A stretch of 64,000 nt of DNA, from positions 248,001 to 312,000 of the forward strand of contig NZ_JUIV01000001.1 in NCBI RefSeq assembly GCF_004151235.1. The letters are read 5' to 3'. The DNA comes from Flavobacterium anhuiense (lineage in GTDB: Bacteria > Bacteroidota > Bacteroidia > Flavobacteriales > Flavobacteriaceae). Positions 1-7,042 of this stretch are shown piece by piece. The notes under the pieces were generated by a model. The model was not told the origin of the DNA and made no database searches. It saw nothing but the letters and a program-made list of their open reading frames with translations. The position numbers were made by a program, and so were the translations under genes. Position 1 is the first letter of the stretch. Each line of letters begins with the position of its first letter.

Positions 1-1272
1 TTGAAGCAGATTCTCTTTGGTGTTTTCGACAGATAATGGCTGAGATTCCGCAAAAGCAATAACTTGAAAAACGTCGTTTGCCAGTTCGTCGTGTATTTTT
101 TTAGCAATTCGGGTTTCAGTGTTGTACGAAGTTTTAAACTCGATGGCTTTGTTTTTATTTTTATAATAGCGTATTAAAATGAAAATGAGAATAACTAAAA
201 AAGCAAAAACAATTACCGATACGATTTTTAGGTATTTGGCTCTTTGAAGCGATAATTGATTCTCTGCCTTTTCTAAACGGAGTTTTTCGTTTTCGTCTTT
301 TTCCTTTTTGGCATCGTACTTAATTTTTGCAGACTTATTTTTAAAATTATTTCGAACCTTAATAATGCTGTCATTTAATGTAAAGTACTTTTGGGTGTAT
401 TTTGCGGTATTAGGACTGTTATCATTTGAGATTAATATTTGCAGGGCTTCTAATCTTTCATCTATACTATTTAGTTTTGTAGAAATGTTATACGCTGTAA
501 GAGCGTTTTCGTCTGATTTTTGAAGATTCTGTTTGGAGTAATAGTCTGCAAGGTGCAGATAACTTTCGATACTGCCATATGTATCTTTAATTTCAATTCT
601 AGTTTGGAGTGCATTGTCCATTAAATGAAATCCTTTTTTATCCATTCCATTTTTAAAATAAGCGTAACCTAAATTGTCTTGATATCTAGATTTTCTGCTT
701 GTCTTAGTTTCATCTGTTAAAATTTTCTTACTGGCAGGTGATTCTAAAAGAAATTCTAAAATAGTGATTGCTTTATTGTATTCTTTTTGCTGTATGTAAA
801 CCACAGCAATATTGTTTAAAGGGTCTTGTTTTTTGTCAAGATTTTCGTAATCTTTTATAGCCTCTTTATAATAAAGAATTGCGTCATTGTAAAGCGAGAG
901 TTCTTTGTCAGCAATGCCTATAATGTTATTGATGCAGCTTACATGATTTTTATTTTTAGCATAAGGCAATGCTTCAGTTACTGTTTCTTTACTACCATAA
1001 TAGTCTCCATTGATTTGCTGAATAGCGGCCATTTGAATGAGGATGTAGCCAATATTAGCACTATCTTTTAAAGTTTCAAAAAGGGTTTTTGATTTGTTGA
1101 ATTCGTAAAAAGCAGGACTATAATTTCCTTTTCCATAATTTTCATCTGCCTTATCTCGTAAACTAAGTGCTTCTTTTCGAATCAATTCTGCATCGGGATG
1201 AGTGGTGTTTTTTTCTTTACAAGAAAAAAGTGCGAGAAGTAGAATAAAATAAAAAAACGGGGACCGTAACAT
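1..1272 (-). CDS. TPR-containing sensor histidine kinase, truncated by the window edge
   Basis: Reading left from the ATG at 1270-1272 the frame is open to base 1 (424 codons), so the C-terminus is missing. The N-terminus is a signal peptide with a possible lipobox ending LFSC. Next comes a helical region of about 300 residues with TPR-like repeats, a charged coiled coil, one membrane helix near residues 355-380 (VSVIVFAFLVILIFILIRYY), and a dimerisation helix containing KKIHDELAND, the phospho-acceptor motif of the NarL-linked HisKA_3 type. The ATPase domain should lie beyond the window. In this family the TPR domain faces the periplasm and senses an unknown ligand. The start codon lies inside a terminator-like hairpin (1258-1290) that follows the adjacent lipoprotein frame. 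The kinase assignment is firm; the signal is unknown. Confidence 0.85.
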   Translation of the reverse strand, partial: MLRSPFFYFILLLALFSCKEKNTTHPDAELIRKEALSLRDKADENYGKGNYSPAFYEFNKSKTLFETLKDSANIGYILIQMAAIQQINGDYYGSKETVTEALPYAKNKNHVSCINNIIGIADKELSLYNDAILYYKEAIKDYENLDKKQDPLNNIAVVYIQQKEYNKAITILEFLLESPASKKILTDETKTSRKSRYQDNLGYAYFKNGMDKKGFHLMDNALQTRIEIKDTYGSIESYLHLADYYSKQNLQKSDENALTAYNISTKLNSIDERLEALQILISNDNSPNTAKYTQKYFTLNDSIIKVRNNFKNKSAKIKYDAKKEKDENEKLRLEKAENQLSLQRAKYLKIVSVIVFAFLVILIFILIRYYKNKNKAIEFKTSYNTETRIAKKIHDELANDVFQVIAFAESQPLSVENTKENLLQ

Positions 1273-1290
1273 ATAAATTTACTTTCCCCG
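1251..1290 (-). terminator. Intrinsic terminator hairpin overlapping the kinase start codon
   Basis: On the minus strand CGGGGA (1285-1290) pairs with TCCCCG (1258-1263), and seven T residues follow (1251-1257). It lies just after the lipoprotein frame at 1331-1501 and has the same position and core as the hairpin at 1687-1727 after the sister gene. The kinase ATG at 1270-1272 is inside the hairpin. Confidence 0.65.
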
Positions 1291-1330
1291 AAAATAGTAA
1301 TTAATTCAATACTAAAATTATATTTTTAGT

Positions 1331-1501
1331 TTATGGTTTTGTAGGTGGTATTACATCACCAGGACCATCAGGCTTATCATTACCAGCGTGACCATTTACT
1401 TTTTCAATTTTATTTTCTGCTTGCGTGTTGTCCTCGTCGGCAGTACAAGAAAATAGAGTTGATACAACTGCGAAAGCAATAAAAAACAGTAATTTTTTTA
1501 T
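1331..1501 (-). pseudogene. Tiny lipoprotein, paralog 1, with ATA in place of the start codon
   Basis: A 56-codon frame encodes a protein very like its neighbour at 1763-1936. It has a hydrophobic leader, LFSC followed by TADED, and a tail reading HAGNDKPDGPGDVIPP. Aligned to its paralogs the first codon should be ATG, but the sequence gives ATA AAA AAA, and a TAA stop lies directly upstream in frame. No ATG, GTG or TTG occurs before the signal peptide. The frame is otherwise intact and its terminator (1251-1290) is present. Either it has recently lost its start, or it uses ATA at low level, or the base call is wrong. Confidence 0.6.
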
Positions 1502-1686
1502 TTAATAGGTTTTTGAATGGTTAAACATTTTGTAAAGCTAATTATTTTCAACAATAAATGTATTGGCAGTATAAGGATAATAATGTTTTTGTTTAGATTT
1601 TTTTACATAGTCATTTGCTAAGAGTGGCTTTTTATGGTGTTTTTTGATTTCTATAGTTTGTAATCTAAAGTATTTTGATAACCATC

Positions 1687-1727
1687 AAAAAAAACGGGGA
1701 ATGTAAATGTATAAATTTACTTCCCCG
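1687..1727 (-). terminator. Intrinsic terminator after tiny lipoprotein 2
   Basis: On the minus strand CGGGGAAGTAAAT (1715-1727) pairs with ATTTACATTCCCCG (1695-1708), with one bulged base, and a run of eight T residues follows (1687-1694). It is the expected terminator of the gene at 1763-1936. Confidence 0.8.
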
Positions 1728-1762
1728 AAAAATATTAATTAGTGATTAAAATAGATTTTAGT

Positions 1763-1936
1763 TTATGGTTTTATAGGTGGGGTTATTCCATCACCAGGAC
1801 CATCAGGTTTATCATTACCAGCGTGACCATCAATTTTTTCAGTTTTCTTAACTGTTTGTGTCTCAGACTCATCAGGAGTGCAAGAAAATATCGTGAATAA
1901 TAACGCAAAAGCGATAAATAGTATTAGTTTTTTCAT
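1763..1936 (-). CDS. Tiny lipoprotein, paralog 2 (57 aa)
   Basis: The start is the MKKLILF methionine at 1934-1936; an in-frame ATG nine codons upstream would disrupt the signal peptide. Residues 1-18 are a lipoprotein signal ending FTIFSC, followed by TPDESET, then a short charged stretch and a glycine/proline-rich tail (GNDKPDGPGDGITPP). The mature peptide would be about 39 residues and lipid-anchored. Acidic residues just after the cysteine resemble the Bacteroidota surface-export signal for lipoproteins. The paralogs lie at 1331-1501, 5621-5806 and 6127-6318, with a remnant at 5986-6060. The function is unknown. Confidence 0.75.
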   Translation of the reverse strand: MKKLILFIAFALLFTIFSCTPDESETQTVKKTEKIDGHAGNDKPDGPGDGITPPIKP

Positions 1937-2038
1937 TTTGTTTATTTTTAAGAAATTAGACATAGGTATTGCGGTCCGGAATAATCCAGAGGCTTTTGGG
2001 ACAATACCAACATTGGTTTTGGGAAGTGAAGTGTGTAG

Positions 2039-2092
2039 AACAGTAAGACGTTATTTATACTTCCCGAATAAACTCGGTCTTACAGTTTTTTT
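2039..2092 (+). terminator. Orphan plus-strand terminator-like hairpin
   Basis: AACAGTAAGAC (2039-2049) pairs with GTCTTACAGTT (2077-2087) at 10 of 11 positions, and a T-run reaches 2092. It has the form of a plus-strand intrinsic terminator, but no plus-strand gene precedes it; the gene upstream is on the other strand. It could end a small or antisense RNA, or be a relic. Confidence 0.5.
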
Positions 2093-2451
2093 ACACTCTT
2101 AATTAGAACTGGTTTTCATTATTGTTTTAGTCTGCAGACAAAACCTGAACTAATTTCTTGATGCAAAGTAAAGGAGCTTCCAGGCCTTAACTGGCAAGGG
2201 ATTCCCGGAATTCCTGCGTTTTCCTGAGATTCCCAGAAATTCCCAGAAAAAAAGCGTAAAAGTCTAGTTTGAATTATTTAATTTTAGACAAATCTCTTAT
2301 TATAATAGATGCAATAAGTCTGTCAAAAGTTGGTTGCGAACTATTAAAAAAAATATAGAAAAAGTATAGATTTGGAACAGAAATTGAATTGCTTGTAATG
2401 ATTAAATTTAGAGGTTGAAAATAAAGGCATATAAAAAAAATTAAGTTAGAA
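2093..2451. other. Intergenic stretch without a recognised gene
   Basis: No convincing reading frame was found. The only structure seen is a cluster of near-repeated TTCC motifs: GGGATTCCCGGAATTCC at 2198-2214 and GATTCCCAGAAATTCCCAG at 2228-2246. The rest is AT-rich. Confidence 0.5.
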
Positions 2452-2492
2452 ATGAAAGTAAAGAGTCAAAAGAAGTTCTTAAAAAAGGCAAG

Positions 2493-3110
2493 ATGAACAA
2501 TACATTAGAAGAATATAAAAAGGCGATTAAAATTAAATACGAGATCGAAAAAGAGGGAGAGTATTTTGACTTCCTACACCACCCTTCACGCGGAAAACTT
2601 CGCGATTTATGTTGGCTTATCTTTGAAGACAACCCGACTCAAGATGATTTAAAAGTTTTTAGAAATTTACTTTGCGTAGATTTTGACTATACTCAGAAGA
2701 ATAAGTTCAGAAACCAAAAAGATAAGTTTAGGCCCATTGAAACTTTCTTTAAAGGCGAAACAGATCCATCAAATATTGATGCCATAAATCTTGCAGCAGT
2801 AATAGTCGATTTTCAGCCGCGCCCTTTTAAAAAATTCAATGAAAAATGTAGAATTGAAGAAGCAAAACAAGTTAAGAATGTAACCGCTGAAATTGATAGT
2901 AATGGCATAGAAAAGAATGTTTTGGTAAAAAATGAAAATGAAGAGTCTAGAGAAGTTTCCCAAAAGAGAAATTCTGTACTGAATTTTAAAGATCTATTTT
3001 CTAAAACAATGGTTCAGAAAATATATCCTCGCAAAATAATTACGGTTGCTGTTGGAGCAGTTGCTCTAGTTTCTTCTGCATGTTTATATTTGGTGCAGAA
3101 AAAAAGTTAA
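2493..3110 (+). CDS. Unrecognised 205-aa protein with a C-terminal membrane anchor
   Basis: I do not recognise a named family. The first 120 or so residues look like a compact soluble domain, including HHPSRGKLRDLCWLIFEDNP, FRPIETFFKGETDP and LAAVIVDFQPRPF. A charged, low-complexity linker follows, then one membrane helix near residues 182-200 (IITVAVGAVALVSSACLYLV) and a short KKS tail. It is probably a tail-anchored inner-membrane protein with its domain in the cytoplasm. A 14-codon frame (ATG at 2452) ends in the ATGA that overlaps this start, so translation may be coupled. Function unknown. Confidence 0.7.
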   Translation: MNNTLEEYKKAIKIKYEIEKEGEYFDFLHHPSRGKLRDLCWLIFEDNPTQDDLKVFRNLLCVDFDYTQKNKFRNQKDKFRPIETFFKGETDPSNIDAINLAAVIVDFQPRPFKKFNEKCRIEEAKQVKNVTAEIDSNGIEKNVLVKNENEESREVSQKRNSVLNFKDLFSKTMVQKIYPRKIITVAVGAVALVSSACLYLVQKKS

Positions 3111-3483
3111 AAGGGATAATTTCGAAATGAAAATTCGATGCATTTTTAAAAATAAAATGCTTGAAGAGAGAAAAAGAATGATTTTTTGAAGGGTAATTGT
3201 GGCATTTAAAAAGTTTGTTTTTCGGCATATATTTACTGTTATTTACACAATAAAGATAAGAAAAAAATCCCGATAAACCTAATGAAATTCAGTGAAATAA
3301 CAGATTTTTTCGCTTTTTTTTCTCTTTTTTTTGAAGAAATTTTTTTGAGCTTTTTCGCTTAATTATTTATTCTAGAAAAATGTAAAAATTGTTTTTTCGG
3401 CCGGATTGAAATAAAATTATTTATATTTATCAAACACTAAAAATGGTCTTGATTTTTAATAACAATCAGTTTAAAATACCTTT
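3111..3483. other. AT-rich intergenic stretch
   Basis: No reading frame of interest was found on the coding strands. The stretch has several long T-tracts (about 3300-3360), and no promoter with both recognised elements at good spacing was found ahead of the gene at 3484. Confidence 0.5.
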
Positions 3484-3846
3484 ATGAAAAAGCTCCTAAT
3501 ACTATTAATTGTTTTATGCACTGTCAGCTGTAAAAAATATGTTGTCTCATTTGAACAGCCAACCAATATGAAATTGGACAACTTAAAACTAGAAGTATTT
3601 CTAGATAAAGAAAAACTAAAAGAAATTAATTTAAAAGCAACTGAAGCACTCCCTACTTACGAAACGATAAGCTTGTCAACATCTGGCGAAGGAAAACATT
3701 TGCTTCAGGTTAAAGCAAAAGATACGACCTTTAGTTTCGAAGTAAAATATCCCGAAGAGAAATATATCAGGATTATAACCAACTTAAAATCTAATGGAAA
3801 GATTCATGTTGGAATCTTAAAACAGAATTATAAATACAAGTCTTAA
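3484..3846 (+). CDS. Small lipoprotein of unknown function (120 aa)
   Basis: The start gives a clean lipoprotein signal (MKKLLILLIVLCTVSCKK), with the lipidated cysteine at residue 16. The mature part alternates short hydrophobic and polar stretches and looks like one beta-sandwich domain. It contains no motif I can assign. It stands alone: the gene upstream is 370 bases away, and a strong terminator follows at 3893-3939. The lysine after the cysteine, without acidic residues, suggests it stays at the inner face of the outer membrane, but that is inference. Confidence 0.75.
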   Translation: MKKLLILLIVLCTVSCKKYVVSFEQPTNMKLDNLKLEVFLDKEKLKEINLKATEALPTYETISLSTSGEGKHLLQVKAKDTTFSFEVKYPEEKYIRIITNLKSNGKIHVGILKQNYKYKS

Positions 3847-3892
3847 TACTATTTGGGTCTAGCTTTTAACCGCAAAGGCACAAAGATAACCG

Positions 3893-3939
3893 CAAAGTTC
3901 GCAAAGCAATTTATACATAGCTTTGCGAACTTTGTTTTT
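3893..3939 (+). terminator. Perfect 15-bp terminator hairpin in a Flavobacterium-type repeat
   Basis: CAAAGTTCGCAAAGC (3893-3907) pairs perfectly with GCTTTGCGAACTTTG (3920-3934), followed by five T residues. The flanking phrases, such as ACCGCAAAGGCACAAAG, resemble repeats scattered through Flavobacterium intergenic regions, so it may be a repeat used as a terminator. Confidence 0.75.
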
Positions 3940-3983
3940 AACTGAAAGTTATTTTAAAATACTTAGCGTACTTCGCGGTAAAA

Positions 3984-5336
3984 TCAGGATAAGAAATCCT
4001 TAAACCATAATCCAGAGTTTTTTATAGTTCGTTTTTGGGTTTCAAAATCCACATGGATTAGTCCGAATCGGGCGTTATAACCTTCGGCCCATTCAAAATT
4101 ATCAGTCAGGCTCCATACGAAATAGCCTTCTACATTTAAGCCTTCTTCTTTGGCACGTAATATCTGTTCTAAATTGTCTTGAATAAAATGCGTTCGTTTT
4201 ATATCGTGTACTTTTCCGTTTTGAACGGTATCTGGAAAAGCAGCTCCGTTTTCTGTGATGATTATTTTTTTGATTCCGTCATATTCGTTAAACTTTTTAA
4301 GAATGTGATACATTGCAGGAGGATAAACTTCCCAACCCATATCAGTCGAAATCACATTTCTTTTTTCGGCACTTATCAGTTCAGCGCCAATGTAGGGAGT
4401 TAAAATAGATGATTTTACCACCTCACGAGTATAGCATTGTAATCCGATGAAATCAAAATCGAAAGTGAGATTGTTTAAATCGTCTTCAAGGATATAATTA
4501 TTCAATTTTTTTAGAACCGGAAGCTCTTTCTGCGGATAACCTAATCCTAAAATGGGTTCTATAAAAGTTCTGTTCAATAAAGTATCAACACGTTTTGCAG
4601 CTTCAATATCTTTTGCGTTTTCTGTTGCAGGTTCAATGTGCGTACATGAAAACGTGGTTCCGATGTTGGCATCTGGAATTCGTTCGCGAATTATTTTGGC
4701 TCCAGCTGAAGTTGCCAGAGTAACGTGGTGCATCGCTTTAAGATAATTGGTGATTCCTTTTTTTCCAGGTGCATGAATGCCTAAAAAATAACCTGCTCCA
4801 GTAAAGACGGAAGGTTCGTTTATCACCATCCAGTTTTTAACGCGATCGCCAAAATATTGTACGCAGACTTCGACATATTCTTTAAACCAAGAAACCGATT
4901 CGCGGTTTGTCCAGCCTCCTTTTACTTCAAGTTCGTGAGGTAAATCCCAATGATAAAGCGTTATCCAAGGTTCTATTCCCGAAGCCAGAAGCGAATCTAT
5001 AATTTTGTTGTAATAATCGATGCCGGCTTGATTGATAGGATGAACGCCAGTCGGCATAATTCTAGGCCAGCTGATAGAAAATCTAAAATTCGGAATATTT
5101 AATTCCTTGATTAAATTAATATCGTCCTGATAGCAGTTGTAAAAATCACAAGCAGTTATGGCATGATGTCCGTTTTTGATTTTTCCTTTTTGAGAAGTAA
5201 AAACATCCCAAATAGAAGAACCTTTTCCATCAGAATCATGCGCTCCTTCAATTTGGAAAGCGGCGGTTGAGACACCCCACAAGAAATCTTTACCAAATTG
5301 GTTTCTATTCAAAAATGAGCTTTCAATTTTATTCAT
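3984..5336 (-). CDS. Glycoside hydrolase family 1 beta-glucosidase
   Basis: This 450-residue protein has the normal length and layout of a single-domain GH1 enzyme, which cleaves beta-linked glucosides (or related glycosides) with retention. It begins with the family signature DFLWGVSTAAFQIEGA near residues 17-32. The acid/base glutamate is in VINEPSVF (E174) and the nucleophile in IITENGAAFP (E362). The motif TLYHWDLPHEL (about 126-136) contributes substrate contacts. There is no signal peptide, so it should be cytoplasmic and act on imported disaccharides or phosphate-free glucosides. It is a single gene with no transporter beside it. The exact substrate cannot be told from sequence. Confidence 0.93.
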   Translation of the reverse strand: MNKIESSFLNRNQFGKDFLWGVSTAAFQIEGAHDSDGKGSSIWDVFTSQKGKIKNGHHAITACDFYNCYQDDINLIKELNIPNFRFSISWPRIMPTGVHPINQAGIDYYNKIIDSLLASGIEPWITLYHWDLPHELEVKGGWTNRESVSWFKEYVEVCVQYFGDRVKNWMVINEPSVFTGAGYFLGIHAPGKKGITNYLKAMHHVTLATSAGAKIIRERIPDANIGTTFSCTHIEPATENAKDIEAAKRVDTLLNRTFIEPILGLGYPQKELPVLKKLNNYILEDDLNNLTFDFDFIGLQCYTREVVKSSILTPYIGAELISAEKRNVISTDMGWEVYPPAMYHILKKFNEYDGIKKIIITENGAAFPDTVQNGKVHDIKRTHFIQDNLEQILRAKEEGLNVEGYFVWSLTDNFEWAEGYNARFGLIHVDFETQKRTIKNSGLWFKDFLS

Positions 5337-5576
5337 TCAATACTGCTTTCCTTTATTTATAATGGTTTATTAATGTAGGAAAGAAGATTGCATTGCTCTT
5401 AAAAAAAGCCATTCTTTGAATGATACTAGGAATTTTAGATTAAAGAATTTCATAACGATTAGTTTTATATCAAATTAAGAAAACTAATGTGAAATTATTG
5501 TAAAGTAATTATTATCAAATGATTAAATTGTTTTGTAAGAAGTGAGGAAAAAGGAAAATAATAATTAAAAAGAATA

Positions 5577-5608
5577 AAAGGGAGCAATCTTTGGATGTTC
5601 CCTTTTTT
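5577..5608 (-). terminator. Terminator between two minus-strand genes
   Basis: AAAAGGGAGCA (5577-5587) pairs with TGTTCCCTTTT (5596-5606). On the minus strand it follows the tiny lipoprotein gene at 5621-5806 and ends in T-rich sequence. Confidence 0.75.
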
Positions 5609-5620
5609 AGCTGATTAAAG

Positions 5621-5806
5621 TTAATTATCCTCTGGAGGAGGGGGAGGAGGCACTTTGTCATCTGGGCCGTCTGCGCTTGCACCCGTTAGAGGTGTTTCTT
5701 TTGCAACTTTTGTTTTCGCTCCAGTAGTTTCCGAATCATCGGCCGTACAAGAATAAGTGGCAAAACTCAATAAGATAAGCATGCCAAATAGTAGTTGTTT
5801 TTTCAT
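5621..5806 (-). CDS. Tiny lipoprotein, paralog 3 (61 aa)
   Basis: The 18-residue signal ends SFATYSC and is followed by TADDSETTG. The lysine-rich middle leads to a tail of ADGPDDKVPPPPPPEDN. This is the family pattern (C-T-x-D-acidic-x-E-T, then DGP and prolines), with a proline run replacing PPxKP. The short leader just before the ATG, ATTTAATTTTATAA plus A-rich bases, is nearly identical to that of paralog 4, so the duplication included the upstream region. It has its own terminator at 5577-5608. No known function. Confidence 0.75.
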   Translation of the reverse strand: MKKQLLFGMLILLSFATYSCTADDSETTGAKTKVAKETPLTGASADGPDDKVPPPPPPEDN

Positions 5807-5985
5807 TTTTTATAAAATTAAATGGTTATGAATATTTTTTTTAAAGCAGTAATAATTATTTAAGATGCAATACTATACTCCAATTTTACAATTCAATTTA
5901 TCTAAAATCTTTGTACAATCACCAATTTTTGGTAGGACATGCTTTAAATGGAAATACTTAAAAGGGGACTCTCATTTAAATCCAA

Positions 5986-6060
5986 TTACTTTTTAGGAGA
6001 TGATGGCACAATTATGGGATCATCATCTGGATCAGTTGCTATTAGAATAAGTCGTAAAAC
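5986..6060 (-). pseudogene. Decayed tiny-lipoprotein remnant (tail only)
   Basis: Read on the minus strand, the frame ends ATDPDDDPIIVPSSPKK and a TAA stop at 5986-5988. This aligns with the tail of the adjacent paralog 4 (PDGPGDDPINLPPPKK). The upstream part has no signal peptide and no start codon, and an in-frame TAA lies just beyond 6060. It is best read as the 3' remnant of another family member. Confidence 0.55.
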
Positions 6061-6126
6061 TTAAATGCTGAATTAAAGTAATTTTTTAATGTTAAAGTAA
6101 TTTAGATTAAGCAATTGTTGCTTGAA

Positions 6127-6318
6127 TTATTTTTTTGGTGGCGGAAGATTGATTGGGTCATCACCAGGGCCATCTGGTTCACTTGCTTGTCCTTCAGAGA
6201 GTACTCTCTCTTTTTTGGTTTCAGTTTTTAATCCGTTTGTTTCTGTTTCGTCGGAAGTGCAAGAAAAAGCTGTAAAGCTAAACAATGCAAACAGACCGAA
6301 GACGATTAGTTTTTTCAT
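6127..6318 (-). CDS. Tiny lipoprotein, paralog 4 (63 aa)
   Basis: The signal peptide MKKLIVFGLFALFSFTAFSC is followed by TSDETETNG, a charged middle and the tail ASEPDGPGDDPINLPPPKK. It shares the cysteine context, the ET pair and the PDGPGD motif with paralog 2, and its last residues with the remnant at 5986-6060. The mature product is about 44 residues, probably lipid-anchored and possibly exposed at the surface. It is divergent from the lipoprotein gene at 6508. Confidence 0.75.
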   Translation of the reverse strand: MKKLIVFGLFALFSFTAFSCTSDETETNGLKTETKKERVLSEGQASEPDGPGDDPINLPPPKK

Positions 6319-6507
6319 TTTCTTATAAAATTAAATAGGTTATTAATATATCTAAAATACACTTAATTTGTTATTTGTGTAAAAAAAAATGATTTTTAAT
6401 GGTAAAATGAGATTTATGTAAAATATTCGTAAAATCATGAAATTTCTTATAAGTATTTACTTTTAATTTAGCATTATTGAATTAAATTAATAAAAAACAA
6501 AGAAATC

Positions 6508-6924
6508 ATGAAAAGTAGAAAAATATTATTCGTATTAGCCTTAAGCGCGGGAATGTTCGTAACCTCTTGTAGTAACGACGATAATGAAGGAGAAACAATA
6601 GTTCCAATTCAGGGGAAATATAATCTAAGCAAAACGGGAACAATTGTTAATGGTCAAGAAGTTTTAGTTGATGCTCCACAAAACCAAAGTGGATGTCCTG
6701 GAGATTATTTAGACTTAAGATTAAGTAATGCAGCAGTTATTGGTGATTATAATGGCTCTGATTGTGCTTTAACAGAAACTACTGGTACTTATGTAAGATC
6801 GCATAATGATTTGACTATTACTGTTGGTAACGTAAGTTCAACTAGTGATATCATGAACCTTACCAACAAAGAACTAAAAATTAAAGACAAAACAACAGGT
6901 ATAATTACTGTTTATACTAGATAA
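6508..6924 (+). CDS. Lipocalin-like small lipoprotein (138 aa)
   Basis: The signal ends MFVTSC and is followed by SNDDNEG, an acidic stretch that suggests export to the cell surface. The mature domain of about 115 residues opens with IQGKYNLSKTGTIVNGQ, which resembles the lipocalin-like lipoproteins common in Flavobacteriia. Two cysteines (SGCPGDYLDL and GSDCALTE) could form a disulfide. A strong terminator follows at 6962-6998, so it is a single-gene unit. The fold is an inference from pattern; the function is unknown. Confidence 0.7.
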   Translation: MKSRKILFVLALSAGMFVTSCSNDDNEGETIVPIQGKYNLSKTGTIVNGQEVLVDAPQNQSGCPGDYLDLRLSNAAVIGDYNGSDCALTETTGTYVRSHNDLTITVGNVSSTSDIMNLTNKELKIKDKTTGIITVYTR

Positions 6925-6961
6925 AATTTGTTTTGAGATAATTTCAATTTCCTTTGAAATG

Positions 6962-6998
6962 AAAAACGGAAACCGCTTATTTGCAGTTTCCGTTTTTT
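6962..6998. terminator. Bidirectional terminator
   Basis: AAAAACGGAAAC (6963-6974) pairs with GTTTCCGTTTTT, with a seven-base loop-side offset, between convergent genes. T-runs on both strands let it serve the lipoprotein on the plus strand and the kinase on the minus strand. Confidence 0.85.
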
Positions 6999-7042
6999 TA
7001 TGAATTTGGAGTTTGAAATTTAGAAATTGGAATTTAAAATTC

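Noticed and set aside
1878..2102. A 74-codon frame on the plus strand
   Set aside because: It is antisense to the tiny lipoprotein and runs into the terminator-like hairpin; composition does not look coding.
5621..6318. RiPP precursor peptides
   Set aside because: The small proteins have lipoprotein signals and there is no modifying enzyme or dedicated exporter next to them; the lipoprotein reading explains the sequence better.
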